Source: a bacterium (lineage in GTDB: Bacteria > UBP6 > UBA1177 > JAKLFG01). From it: a DNA stretch of 42,999 nucleotides. The notes under the pieces are model-generated. The model was given only the letters and a program-made list of their open reading frames with translations, did not search any database and had not been told where the DNA came from. The stretch is taken from positions 1-42,999 of the forward strand of contig JAKLFG010000018.1 of assembly GCA_022711315.1 (NCBI GenBank). The letters run 5' to 3'. A program made the position numbers and the translations under genes. Within the stretch, counting starts at the first letter, position 1. Each line of letters starts with the position of its first letter. Shown here piece after piece: positions 25,359 to 34,040 of this stretch.

Positions 25359-26345
25359 ATGAATATCGGATTCACCTACGACCTCAAGGACGATTACCTC
25401 AAGGCAGGTCTCAGCGAAGAGGCTGCGGCCGAATTCGATGCCATCGACACCATCGAGGGGGTCGAGGGGGCGTTACGGTCGCTCGGGCACCGCGTCGAAC
25501 GGATCGGCTCGGTAAAAAGACTTGTCGAATTGCTTGTGGCCGGTAAACGGTGGGATCTCGTCTTCAACATCGCCGAAGGGGTGCGCGGTATCGGGCGCGA
25601 GGCGCAGGTCCCGACGCTGCTTGATGCCTACGACATCCCCTATGTCTTCTCCGACCCGATGGTGCTCGCGCTCTGCCTGCACAAGGGGATGACCAAACGC
25701 GTGGTGCGCGATGGCGGCGTGCCGACCGCGAAATTCCATGTCGTCGCCGACGAGTGCGATATCGCCGGGGTGCAACTCGAATACCCGCTGTTCGCCAAGC
25801 CGGTCGCCGAAGGTACCGGTAAGGGGATCGGCGCCTTCTCGAAGATATCCGACGCGAAGGTGCTGCGAGAACGCTGTCTCGATCTGCTCGAAAAGCATCG
25901 CCAGCCGGTGCTCGTCGAAGAGTACCTGCCGGGGCGTGAATGCACGGTCGGCATCGTCGGAACGGGCCGCGACGCCCGGGTCGTCGGCGTCATGGAGGTG
26001 GTGTTCAAACCGACCGCCGAGAGGGATGCCTACGGCCTGCACAATAAGAAGAACTACAAAGAGATCATGGAATATGTCGTTCCCGAGAAGGTGTTGTACG
26101 AGGCCTGCGGCGAGGTGGCGCTCGCGGCGTGGCGCGTGCTCGAGTGTCGTGACGGCGGCCGCGTCGATGTGAGGTGTGACCGTCACGGCGTGCCGAACTT
26201 CATCGAGGTCAATCCGCTCGCGGGCCTGCACCCGATAGATTCCGACCTTCCCATCCTCGCGCGGCTGAACGGCACCGATTACCGGACCCTCATCGGCATG
26301 ATCATGGATTCCGCGCTGCGCCGCATCGAGCGCGACCGCCGATGA
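25359..26345 (+). CDS. ATP-grasp ligase, D-Ala-D-Ala ligase-like (first of pair)
   Basis: This 328-residue enzyme has the ATP-grasp layout: an N-terminal preATP fold (MNIGFTYDLKDDY, LVFNIAEGVRG), a central YPLFAKPVAEGTGKG, the adenine-binding VLVEEYLPGRECTVGIVG, and the metal-binding FIEVNPLAGLHP. The family makes an acyl phosphate and joins it to an amine. The terminal GPG-type loop of true Ddl enzymes is altered to PLAGLHP, so cell-wall D-Ala-D-Ala synthesis is unlikely to be its job. Its place directly behind kamA suggests beta-lysine is a substrate. It overlaps the second ligase by four bases (ATGA). Confidence 0.82.
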   Translation: MNIGFTYDLKDDYLKAGLSEEAAAEFDAIDTIEGVEGALRSLGHRVERIGSVKRLVELLVAGKRWDLVFNIAEGVRGIGREAQVPTLLDAYDIPYVFSDPMVLALCLHKGMTKRVVRDGGVPTAKFHVVADECDIAGVQLEYPLFAKPVAEGTGKGIGAFSKISDAKVLRERCLDLLEKHRQPVLVEEYLPGRECTVGIVGTGRDARVVGVMEVVFKPTAERDAYGLHNKKNYKEIMEYVVPEKVLYEACGEVALAAWRVLECRDGGRVDVRCDRHGVPNFIEVNPLAGLHPIDSDLPILARLNGTDYRTLIGMIMDSALRRIERDRR

Positions 26346-27328
26346 GCGATCGGCTCATCGCCCTGCTCCACAACCCGATACCTCCCGACGCGCGTCCCGA
26401 CGACGCCGACCTCATCGAGGAGATACGCGCCGTGTCCGGCGCGCTCCACGAACTCGGCCGGCCGCACGCGACGGTCGTGTTTGATACCGATCTTTCCCGC
26501 GTGAGGCGGGAACTCGACGCGTTGCGTCCGGAAGCGGTGTTCAATCTCGTTGAGTCGTTCGACGGAAAAGGAGCGCTCCAGTATCTCGCGCCGGCACTGC
26601 TCGAACAGTGGGGGTTCCGCTATACCGGCGGGACCGCCGAGTCCCTGTTCCTCACCACCGATAAATTGCTCGCGAAAGAGTTTTTCACGCTCAAGGGCAT
26701 ACCGACGCCCGATCTTTTCGCCACCGGTCGATGTGAACAGATGATGACCGGCGCGCGCTACATCGTCAAACCGGTCGACGAGGATGCGTCGCTCGGCATC
26801 GGCCCCGACAGCATCATTGCGCCCGCGAACGCCGCTGAACTGCGTGCGCTCATCGAACGCAAGGATCGCGAGCACGGCGTCCGCCACTTTGCCGAACAGT
26901 TCATCGACGGTCGCGAGTTCAACCTCACGGTGCTCGGCCTGAATGGCGCGCCGCAGGTACTCTCTCCCGCCGAGATACAGTTCATCGGCTTCGGCGATAC
27001 ACGCCCCAAGATAGTCGATTATCGCGCCAAGTGGGACGAGAACTCGTTCGAATGCGAGAACACGCGCCGCTCGTTCGATCTCCCGCCGGAGGATGCGCCG
27101 CTCCTTGCGCGGCTCGCCGATATCGCGGTACGGTGCTGGCGCGACCTGCGGCTTGCCGGGTACGCACGGGTCGATCTGCGTGTCGACGGCGCGGGTACCC
27201 CGTGGGTGCTCGAGGTCAATGTCAATCCCTGCATCGCGCCCGACGGCGGTGTCGCCGCCGCCTGCGCTCGTGACGGCATCGGGTACGCCGCGTTCATCGA
27301 GCGGGTGCTCGCCGAGGCGCTCCGGTAG
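26342..27328 (+). CDS. ATP-grasp ligase, D-Ala-D-Ala ligase-like (second of pair)
   Basis: This 328-residue enzyme is the same length as its neighbour but clearly diverged from it. Visible are VFNLVESFDGKG, TTDKLLAKEFFTLKGIPTP, IVKPVDEDASLGI, FAEQFIDGREFNLTVLG and the metal-binding LEVNVNPCIAPDGG. Two non-identical ligases in one coupled transcription unit suggest two successive amide bonds or a heteromeric enzyme. With kamA this would give a beta-lysine-containing dipeptide or amide; this is inference and no transporter or acetyltransferase lies next to it. The following queE has its own promoter. Confidence 0.82.
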   Translation: MSDRLIALLHNPIPPDARPDDADLIEEIRAVSGALHELGRPHATVVFDTDLSRVRRELDALRPEAVFNLVESFDGKGALQYLAPALLEQWGFRYTGGTAESLFLTTDKLLAKEFFTLKGIPTPDLFATGRCEQMMTGARYIVKPVDEDASLGIGPDSIIAPANAAELRALIERKDREHGVRHFAEQFIDGREFNLTVLGLNGAPQVLSPAEIQFIGFGDTRPKIVDYRAKWDENSFECENTRRSFDLPPEDAPLLARLADIAVRCWRDLRLAGYARVDLRVDGAGTPWVLEVNVNPCIAPDGGVAAACARDGIGYAAFIERVLAEALR

Positions 27329-27333
27329 TTCTC

Positions 27334-27362
27334 TTTACTTTTCCGGGCCCGTCGCGTATAAC
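27334..27362 (+). promoter_or_regulatory. Promoter for queE
   Basis: TTTACT and TATAAC are separated by 17 bases, 29 bases before the ATG. Confidence 0.5.
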
Positions 27363-27381
27363 GATGACCTCACGGTCATCG
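27362..27381. promoter_or_regulatory. 8-base inverted repeat over the queE transcription start
   Basis: CGATGACC-TCAC-GGTCATCG has two perfect 8-base arms around a 4-base centre. It starts at the last base of the -10 box, so it fits an operator or a hairpin at the very 5' end of the transcript. It does not look like a preQ1 riboswitch, which needs a downstream pseudoknot. Confidence 0.5.
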
Positions 27382-27391
27382 GGCGGTCGTC

Positions 27392-28036
27392 ATGCTATCG
27401 GTCCATTCGATATTCTCCTCGATACAGGGCGAAGGTCGCTTCGCCGGCTACCCGACCGCGTTCCTGCGCCTTGCGGGGTGCAACCTCTCCTGCGCGTGGT
27501 GCGACGCGCACGAGGCGGCGCGAAGCGTCGGGGCTTTCCCGTTTTCCGTCGCCGAGGCGTTCGCCCGACTGACCGCGCCGGGGCTCCGCGATATCTGCAT
27601 CACCGGCGGCGAACCGCTTCTTCAGGAGGAGGCGGTGACCGAATTGTCGGGGCGCCTCGTTCCCGTTCACCGGGTGGTCATCGAGACGAACGGCTCCCTG
27701 TCGCTTGCCTCGTTCAAGAGCGCTTTTCCGTCGGTCAGCCTTTCGGTGGACTGGAAAAGCCCCTCCGCGGGCTCCGCCTCCTTTCTCGCGGACAATCTGG
27801 AAGTGCTCGGAGAGACCGATTGGATAAAGTTCGTCGTCGCCGATCCGCTCGACCTCGACCATGTGGCCGCCGCGTTGCCCGCCGTCGCGTCGAGAGGTAT
27901 CGAGGCCTTTGTGAGCCCCGTGTTCGAGCGGGGTCCGGCATGGTTCGCCGAGGTCGGCGCCTTCGTTACCGCTCTCTCGGCGCGCCATCCGGTCCGGTTC
28001 CAACTGCAACTGCACAAGATACTCGGGGTTCCGTGA
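27392..28036 (+). CDS. queE: 7-carboxy-7-deazaguanine synthase
   Basis: This 214-residue radical SAM enzyme makes the 7-deazaguanine core used for queuosine and related modified bases. SIQGEGRFAGYPTAFLRLAG is followed by the C-x3-C-x2-C cluster motif at Cys30, Cys34 and Cys37 (CNLSCAWCD), then DICITGGEPLLQ, VIETNGS and DWKSPSAG. Length is normal. No other queuosine gene is in the window. It probably acts alone in this locus, under the promoter and palindrome just upstream. Confidence 0.9.
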   Translation: MLSVHSIFSSIQGEGRFAGYPTAFLRLAGCNLSCAWCDAHEAARSVGAFPFSVAEAFARLTAPGLRDICITGGEPLLQEEAVTELSGRLVPVHRVVIETNGSLSLASFKSAFPSVSLSVDWKSPSAGSASFLADNLEVLGETDWIKFVVADPLDLDHVAAALPAVASRGIEAFVSPVFERGPAWFAEVGAFVTALSARHPVRFQLQLHKILGVP

Positions 28037-28050
28037 GTTCACAAAAATAC

Positions 28051-28078
28051 TTTCTTTTTTCTTTTTTCGGATACTATG
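28051..28078 (+). promoter_or_regulatory. Weak candidate promoter for the EEP lipoprotein
   Basis: TTTCTT and TACTAT are separated by 16 bases inside a T-rich stretch, 33 bases before the ATG. Confidence 0.35.
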
Positions 28079-28110
28079 GGGCGAGGAAGAACGATAGAGC
28101 GGAGGAAGAG

Positions 28111-29304
28111 ATGAGCAGATCATCGATGGTGTTCCTGTTGATCGCGGTCGTTTCGACGGTCGCCTGCGAAAAGTTCATGGAGAACGATGTCAATGTCGCG
28201 CCGCGCGACCTGACCGAGGTCTCGTTCCTTACCCTCAATACCGGGCTTGATCCGCAGGGGGTACTCAACTATGCCGATCGCAAAAAGACCCTGCCGCAGG
28301 CGCTGTACGACACCGGCGCCGACATCCTGTGCCTGCAGGAGGTCTGGAAGGAGGCCGACCAGAAGGAGATCATCACGAACCTCAAGGAGGTGTTCCCGTA
28401 CCGCTTCTATAAGACGACCAAGCAGGAGGCGCTCGAGCCGATACCGGCGTCCTGTACCGAAGAGGACCTCACGCCGATGGCGATGTGCTATTTCACCAAC
28501 TGCGGCGAGACCGACACCAGCGATGTCATGGCGATAGGACTCTGTCTCCTTACCAACTGTCTGACCGAGATCACCGGCATCCCGGCCGAATGCCGAGACT
28601 GCCTCATCGGCGCCATTTCCAGCGGGAGCACCGATCTTGCGGGCATCATGGCGGAATGTACGGGCGAACAGGAGGCGACCGAGATGGCGCAGGGGGGGAA
28701 CAACGGGCTCCTGCTCCTGTCCAGCCTGCCGCTCAAGGGGGCGAAACTCGAGAAGTTCGATTCCTTCTTTTATCAGCGGGCCTACATCTATGCGATAGCG
28801 ACCCATCCGCTGTTCGGCGATATCGAGATCGTCTGTACCCAGTTCACCGACGCCGTGCCGGACATGGCTTACGAGGGGACGGTCGGTTCGTGGCAGGGCG
28901 AGACGGCATCGCAGGCGCAGGCGATCATCGACCTCGCGCCGGGTAAGGGTACGGTCCTGCGCGTTCTTATGGGCGATCTGGCCGCCGGTCCGGCGATCGG
29001 TCGCGACATCAAGGCGAAGAACCCCTCGATCTACGATATGCTCTACTACGCCTACTACTACAACCCTTTCCTCGAGCCGGAGGAGGCCTCCCCCGCCTGC
29101 ACCCTGTGCGCCGACAATGTCCTTACCGCGGCGGGGACGCAGGACACGATAACGGACCATGTGCTCTTCACGCCGTTCGACGGGCTGAAACTCTCGGCCG
29201 AACGCGTGCTCGACGCGGGCTTCGTGTTGACCGACAAGAGTGGCAAGGAGAAGACCGTTCAGTATTCGGACCACTACGGCATCAAGGCGACCCTTTCACG
29301 GTGA
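28111..29304 (+). CDS. Endonuclease/exonuclease/phosphatase-fold lipoprotein with Cys-rich insert
   Basis: This 397-residue lipoprotein has Cys19 in its lipobox (STVAC). The EEP fold shows LTLNTGL (Asn43), ADILCLQEVW (Glu77), a GDLAAGPAIG block and the terminal SDHYGIKATL with catalytic Asp-His. The fold covers nucleases, sphingomyelinases and phosphoinositide phosphatases, and the substrate cannot be read. Between about residues 112 and 190 a Cys-rich insert with eight Cys (such as CYFTNCGETD and CRDC) is unusual for the family. GGAGGAAGAG precedes the ATG at 28111; the same frame runs back through queE but that part is a shadow. glnA follows six bases later. Confidence 0.85.
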   Translation: MSRSSMVFLLIAVVSTVACEKFMENDVNVAPRDLTEVSFLTLNTGLDPQGVLNYADRKKTLPQALYDTGADILCLQEVWKEADQKEIITNLKEVFPYRFYKTTKQEALEPIPASCTEEDLTPMAMCYFTNCGETDTSDVMAIGLCLLTNCLTEITGIPAECRDCLIGAISSGSTDLAGIMAECTGEQEATEMAQGGNNGLLLLSSLPLKGAKLEKFDSFFYQRAYIYAIATHPLFGDIEIVCTQFTDAVPDMAYEGTVGSWQGETASQAQAIIDLAPGKGTVLRVLMGDLAAGPAIGRDIKAKNPSIYDMLYYAYYYNPFLEPEEASPACTLCADNVLTAAGTQDTITDHVLFTPFDGLKLSAERVLDAGFVLTDKSGKEKTVQYSDHYGIKATLSR

Positions 29305-29310
29305 GGTGAA

Positions 29311-30660
29311 ATGATGGACATCAGGAAATTCAACGGCAAACTCGACGGCATCGACTTTCTCGACCTGCTGATGCTCGACATCTACGGCAGTATCCGCCAT
29401 GTCACGATACCGAAAGGCTACATCACCAAGAAGGTCCTCAGCGAGGGGATCGGTTTCGACGCATCGAACTTTGGCTTCGCGAAGGTCCACGATTCCGACA
29501 TGGTGGCGGTCCCCGACCTTTCGACCGGCTTCATCGGCATGGTGCAGGACAAAAAGGTGCTCCGGTGCCTGTGCGATGTGGTCACGACCGACGGAAAACC
29601 CTTCGCGCAATATCCGCGCAATGTGGTTCGCGCCACGCTCGATCACCTTAAGAAGCAGAGGATCGCCGACACCGCCAAGATGCTCGTGGAACTCGAATTC
29701 TATGTGTTCGACGATGTTTCCTACGCGACCGATTTCGGACACAGTTACTACAAGGTGCAGAGCCCCGAGGGGATCGGCGAGGAATACTACGATCAACCGC
29801 GTTTCGGCATCCACCGCGGCTATCACCGCCAGCCGCCGGACGACCGTCATTTCGCGCTTCGCAATACGGTGGTCGCGACGATGGAGGCGATCGGCATCCC
29901 GGTGAAGTACCACCATCACGAGGTCGGCGCCGCGCAACTGGAGATAGAACTCAACTTCCTGCCGCTCCTCGAAGCGGCCGACGGGGTGACGCTCGCCAAG
30001 TGGATCATCAAGAGCGCCGCGCGCGAGAACAACCTGTTCGTCACCTTCATGCCCAAACCGATCTACAAGGTCGCCGGCTCCGGCATGCATGTCCATCAGT
30101 TCCTCGAAAAGGGCGGTGAATCGCTCTTCCCCGGCAAGGCGCTTTATAACCTGAGCCCGCTCGCCCATTCGTATCTGTGCGGCATACTCGAGCACTCGCT
30201 GACCGGGTCGCTTCTTGCGCTCACCAATCCTTCGACCAACTCCTACAAGCGGCTCGTGCCGGGCTTCGAGGCGCCGGTCAACGCGACCTTCGCGAAGGCA
30301 TCGCGCGCCGCGGCGATCCGCATCCCCGGCTATCTGAAGGGGAAAGATGTCCGCATCGAGTTCCGTACCGGCGACGCGACGGCGAACACCTACTACATGC
30401 TCGCGGCAATGGTGCTCGCGGGGATCGATGGTATCCGGCGCAAGGCCGATCCGGTGAAGATGGGCTTCTCCGACATGAAGAACGAGAAGTCGTTCCCGCT
30501 CGATCTCAACCTCGTGCTCGATGGCCTGCAGAAGGACCGCCAGTACCTGTTCCCCGCCTTTCCGGAACAACTGCTCGACCTGTGGATAAAGATAAAACGC
30601 GACGAGGCGACCCATGTCTACAACGCGCCGACGCCGCAGGAATACGAACTGTACTTCTGA
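29311..30660 (+). CDS. glnA: Glutamine synthetase family protein
   Basis: This 449-residue type I glutamine synthetase domain protein has the metal and ATP motifs in order: LVELEFYVFD, HHHEVGAAQLEIEL, GSGMHVHQFL, NPSTNSYKRLVPGFEAP, and EFRTGDATANTYYMLAAM. It ends EYELYF, as do many shorter glutamine synthetases. The adenylylation Tyr motif NLYDLPPEE is not present, so GlnE-type control is not expected. It probably makes glutamine from glutamate and ammonia, though related gamma-glutamyl-amide ligases have the same fold. It follows the EEP lipoprotein closely. MetMet start: either ATG (29311 or 29314) is possible. Confidence 0.85.
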   Translation: MMDIRKFNGKLDGIDFLDLLMLDIYGSIRHVTIPKGYITKKVLSEGIGFDASNFGFAKVHDSDMVAVPDLSTGFIGMVQDKKVLRCLCDVVTTDGKPFAQYPRNVVRATLDHLKKQRIADTAKMLVELEFYVFDDVSYATDFGHSYYKVQSPEGIGEEYYDQPRFGIHRGYHRQPPDDRHFALRNTVVATMEAIGIPVKYHHHEVGAAQLEIELNFLPLLEAADGVTLAKWIIKSAARENNLFVTFMPKPIYKVAGSGMHVHQFLEKGGESLFPGKALYNLSPLAHSYLCGILEHSLTGSLLALTNPSTNSYKRLVPGFEAPVNATFAKASRAAAIRIPGYLKGKDVRIEFRTGDATANTYYMLAAMVLAGIDGIRRKADPVKMGFSDMKNEKSFPLDLNLVLDGLQKDRQYLFPAFPEQLLDLWIKIKRDEATHVYNAPTPQEYELYF

Positions 30661-30666
30661 TATCCG

Positions 30667-33600
30667 CTAGATCAGCGAACAGCCGCAGCCGCTTGACGAA
30701 CCTTTTGCGGTGTCGTCCTCACCGGGGTTGTTGTCATCGTCGCCGGAGATGTCGTCGTCGCTGAAGGAATAATCGCCGCCTTCGGCGCACCCGCCGCCAT
30801 AGTCGGGGCCGGTATACCCGTCATCGACCGGTGCCGCGTGGTCGTCGGATATCTCGTTGTCGCTCTCGATCACATCCTCGTCGCTCGTTTCATCGATCAC
30901 GATCCCGTCGGTCTCGATGTCGTCGTTCTGGTCGGTCGGCTCCGCCTGATCGGGTGTTTCGTCGGACACCACGGTGTCTTCCTCGACCATTTCTTCTTCG
31001 TCCACTTCCGTCATGTCGTCGTCCATCGTATCCTCATCGACCGACTCCTCGAGAGCCGTCAGGCCGTACCAGTCGAGGATACCCGCCAGAAGCGTTCGCC
31101 GCGTATCGGCGTCGAGTATCGTCTCGAAGGGGAACCCGAGCGCCGCGACCTTCCGGTCGCCGCCGGTGACGACCCCCGCGCCGCCGCCGGTGCCGTCGCC
31201 GTAGCCGAGGAAGGTGACACCGTTGCCCGCCGCCTCGATGAGGTCGGGGAAATCCGCATTATAGATGAAAGAGCCGTCGTCGAACGAGAGCGAACCGTTG
31301 AATACCTCTTCACCGCCGGTCGCGGTCGCCGCCTGATAGATCCCGGCATCGTCGCCCAGATACGAGAGTCCGAGACAGTCGGTGAAAAAGGCCTGATCGG
31401 TCGCGTCGCCCATGTGGTAGAGGTCCCACCCGTACTCGGAGCCGGAGATGAAGAGTATCCCGCCGCCGTCGAGATAGTCGCACAGGCGCGTCTGTTCATC
31501 AACCGTTATCGTCATGTCGGTGGTCGACTGTTCGCCGGCGAACCAGAGCACCGCATCGTAGGCCGACAGGTCTACCTCCGCCAACGCGCTTTTCTGCGCG
31601 GAGTCGAACGAATAAGAGAGTTCGCTGAGCGCCAGAGCGTGGGCGCGGACATAGTCGAAGGTGTTCATCCTTTCGAGGAACATCCGCATGACGGTATCGA
31701 GCCCGTAGGAGGAAAGGTCCTGCGCGACGAGCAGGCCGCGGTCGAGCCGCTCGAATCCATCAACGATAAGTACCTGCGCCCCGTCGCTTTTCGGTCGCAC
31801 CGCAACGACCGGCGAGGGAAAAGAGCGGCCGCCGTCGTTGTAGGCGATCACTCGGAAATAGCCGACAGAGTAGGGATACAGGTCCTGCGCAGTGAACGAG
31901 GTAGCCCCCTCGACCGCGACGCCGTCATCGAAAGCGACGCCGTCGGTACTCCGCTGGACGAGATAGCCGGTCGCCGCGTCGCCGTGCAGGGTGCGCGGGG
32001 AATCGGGCGACGCATCCCACGATATGATCGCCTCGTGTGGTCCGACCGCGGTCGTCCGCACCATCAGCGGCGTGTCGGGCGGATAGACCGTCTCCAGCGT
32101 GTCGCGATCGGCGAAGTACTGTATAACCGCCTGCGTCGCGGCCCGGGCCGCGATGAGCCGGAATCGCGGGTCGCGCAGGGCGTTCGAGTCGGTCGTATTG
32201 TCGTGGAACGCGAGTTCGATGAGGCAGGCGGGCATCTCGTTGTTGTAACTGGGATTGAGTTCGCCGAACCATGCGCTGTAAAGCCCGGACCCCGACACGG
32301 GCCACGCGGCGTCCCATCCGTCACGCAGGGCGGCGACCACCCCGTTGTGGAGAAGCGTCGCGAGTTCCTCGCTTCCCTCCTGCGCCGCCGGTTCCCAGCC
32401 GGTGCCGGGGTCGTTGTAGCCATACACATAGGTCGAGGTGCCGCGCGCGTTACCGTTGTAGGCGTTCGAATGCCATGAGATGAATACGCTATCGTCCCAG
32501 CCCGACTCGTTCTCCCACGCCGCCCAGCGCGACCGGGTGGTCACATCGTCGGAATTGTCGGTATCGGAGGTGTCGTAAACGGTCGCGGGAGCGCCGAGCA
32601 GTTGGGCGTGGTAGCGCGCCGCCTCTTCCCAGCGCGGTCTCCCGGAAACACCGCCGTCGCGGTCGATGACGCCGGTCCCGCCGCCGAACCGGACCGCGTC
32701 GGCGATGACATACGACCCGCCCGCCGTCGTATCGGCGAGGAGGGTGACCGACCCCTTATCGACGCTGTAGCCGCCGAGGAAGGGGAATTCGCCGAGCGGG
32801 AACCAGGTGTTGCCGTGATGCCGCTGATCGACGACGACCGTCGTCGTGCCGCCGGCGTGGCGCACCTCGTAGCGCGCCGTCGGGGCGCGGTCGCTCATGG
32901 GGCGGAAAGAGACGAACACCTGATAGCGGCCGCCGGTCGGCAGGTTGGGGGTCCAGCGCGCCCAGCGTCCGGTCGCCGGCTCGGTCACGCGGTAGTGGCC
33001 CGCCGAAAAGGGGGCGTCGCCGCTCGCGAGCGGCGTTGTGAGCCGTCCCCAGCCGGTGCCGGTCGATTCGGTCCACCCGGCCGATTCCTCGTAAGCCCCG
33101 TTCGCCGGCAGGTTGGTCGCGTCGGCGTCATCCACGGTGACCGACAGGGCGTTGCGGTCGCTTTCCCGCGCCGTGAATACGATAGCCCCGGCGTTCCGGA
33201 GCATCGGAGCGAGGTAGTAGGATACGATCTCGGTGTTCGAAAGATCTTCGACGATGCCGACCGTGTTGCCCCGCTGGGTGATCCAGCGGTCCTGGTCCGC
33301 GTAGTAGTACCAGCCGTGACCGGCGCTCAGATAGACCGTCTTCCCGGTGAGCGCCCCGGGGGTCCCGGTCACGCCGGCTCGCGGGAAACCGAGGTACGGG
33401 TTAGGTTCTGAGGCGGCCGGTTCATGCTCCTTGCGCGGCACCGGCGGCAGTACGGGAAGCAGGGAACGGATATCGCGCCACCCGGTCTGATCGGGACGAC
33501 GCGCCAGCAACACGAGCGTCCGGAACGGTATCTTTCTCTGAGCGAGGATGCCGACGAGGAGACGGTTCATCTCGTCGAGGAGGCGTTCATTGAGCGTAAA

Positions 33601-33795
33601 AGAGGCCGGGAGCGTCAGGCGTACCGTCAGGAGACGCTGTGGAAGATCGACCGCAACGCCATCAACGGAGAACCCCGACAGTTCGGGGATGCGTTCGGCT
33701 ATCGCGCCGGTGTCGGTGCTCGACCACGGGATATCGCCCGCGGCGGCGGCCGTCGCCGTCAGGAACACAAGAAGAACCAAGACCTGTCGCTTCAT
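30667..33795 (-). CDS. Secreted N-acetylmuramoyl-L-alanine amidase, multi-domain, GCGC tail
   Basis: This 1042-residue protein has a signal peptide (MKRQVLVLLVFLTATAAAA). The Amidase_3 zinc site is split: LSAGHGWYY (His160) and a probable NTEIV glutamate, then ISWHSNAY (His442) and catalytic Glu527 in CLIELAFHD. Between them (about 235-390) sits a golvesin-C-terminal-like beta-domain (GWTESTGTGWGR to YVIADAVRFGG). A fibronectin-like domain (about 570-665) and a GldG/ThuA-like alpha/beta domain (about 680-900, beginning QVLIVDGFERLD) follow. A 110-residue Asp/Glu linker ends SGCGCSLI. It should cleave peptidoglycan outside the cytoplasm, perhaps for envelope remodelling or predation. The ATG at 33795 has GGGAGG upstream and gives the signal peptide. 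Confidence 0.88.
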   Translation of the reverse strand: MKRQVLVLLVFLTATAAAAGDIPWSSTDTGAIAERIPELSGFSVDGVAVDLPQRLLTVRLTLPASFTLNERLLDEMNRLLVGILAQRKIPFRTLVLLARRPDQTGWRDIRSLLPVLPPVPRKEHEPAASEPNPYLGFPRAGVTGTPGALTGKTVYLSAGHGWYYYADQDRWITQRGNTVGIVEDLSNTEIVSYYLAPMLRNAGAIVFTARESDRNALSVTVDDADATNLPANGAYEESAGWTESTGTGWGRLTTPLASGDAPFSAGHYRVTEPATGRWARWTPNLPTGGRYQVFVSFRPMSDRAPTARYEVRHAGGTTTVVVDQRHHGNTWFPLGEFPFLGGYSVDKGSVTLLADTTAGGSYVIADAVRFGGGTGVIDRDGGVSGRPRWEEAARYHAQLLGAPATVYDTSDTDNSDDVTTRSRWAAWENESGWDDSVFISWHSNAYNGNARGTSTYVYGYNDPGTGWEPAAQEGSEELATLLHNGVVAALRDGWDAAWPVSGSGLYSAWFGELNPSYNNEMPACLIELAFHDNTTDSNALRDPRFRLIAARAATQAVIQYFADRDTLETVYPPDTPLMVRTTAVGPHEAIISWDASPDSPRTLHGDAATGYLVQRSTDGVAFDDGVAVEGATSFTAQDLYPYSVGYFRVIAYNDGGRSFPSPVVAVRPKSDGAQVLIVDGFERLDRGLLVAQDLSSYGLDTVMRMFLERMNTFDYVRAHALALSELSYSFDSAQKSALAEVDLSAYDAVLWFAGEQSTTDMTITVDEQTRLCDYLDGGGILFISGSEYGWDLYHMGDATDQAFFTDCLGLSYLGDDAGIYQAATATGGEEVFNGSLSFDDGSFIYNADFPDLIEAAGNGVTFLGYGDGTGGGAGVVTGGDRKVAALGFPFETILDADTRRTLLAGILDWYGLTALEESVDEDTMDDDMTEVDEEEMVEEDTVVSDETPDQAEPTDQNDDIETDGIVIDETSDEDVIESDNEISDDHAAPVDDGYTGPDYGGGCAEGGDYSFSDDDISGDDDNNPGEDDTAKGSSSGCGCSLI

Positions 33796-33830
33796 GAGTG
33801 CCTCCCTGCACGGGTGATCGGGACGGGGAT

Positions 33831-33859
33831 ACCATACCACGAAGCGACGCACATTGCAA
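33831..33859 (-). promoter_or_regulatory. Promoter for the amidase gene
   Basis: On the reverse strand TTGCAA (33854-33859) and TATGGT (33831-33836) are separated by 17 bases, 35 bases before the start codon. Confidence 0.5.
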
Positions 33860-33893
33860 AGCGGTCAGGGAAAAAGGTCTTTTGAGGAAATAC

Positions 33894-33969
33894 TGGTGCC
33901 CAGGGACAGAATTGAACTGCCCACGCAGGGATTTTCAGTCCCTCGCTCTACCGACTGAGCTACCTGGGC
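33894..33969 (-). tRNA. tRNA-Phe (anticodon GAA)
   Basis: A 76-base reverse-strand cloverleaf: acceptor GCCCAGG/CCTGGGC, D-arm GCTC...GAGC, anticodon stem AGGGA/TCCCT with loop CTGAAAA, and T-arm GGCAG/CTGTC around TTCAATT. The anticodon GAA is at 33934-33936, reading Phe codons. The 3' CCA is encoded in the gene. It lies between the amidase and the outer-membrane-barrel-like gene. Confidence 0.95.
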
Positions 33970-33983
33970 ACCAATGGTTGCCG

Positions 33984-34011
33984 ATATTACCTATCTCTCA
34001 ATGGCTGTCAA
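33984..34011 (-). promoter_or_regulatory. Promoter for tRNA-Phe
   Basis: On the reverse strand TTGACA (34006-34011) and TAATAT (33984-33989) are separated by 16 bases, about 14 bases before the mature tRNA. Confidence 0.6.
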
Positions 34012-34040
34012 GGTTTTCGCGGACAGCGGTCGCTCCGGCG

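Noticed and set aside
25359-27328. The two ATP-grasp genes as cell-wall D-Ala-D-Ala ligases
   Set aside because: Their last motif departs from the Ddl form, there are two in tandem with kamA, and no mur genes are near.
27364-28110. Long N-terminal extension of the EEP lipoprotein through queE
   Set aside because: The extension overlaps queE in another frame and lacks family sense, while the ATG at 28111 has a strong ribosome site and a lipobox.
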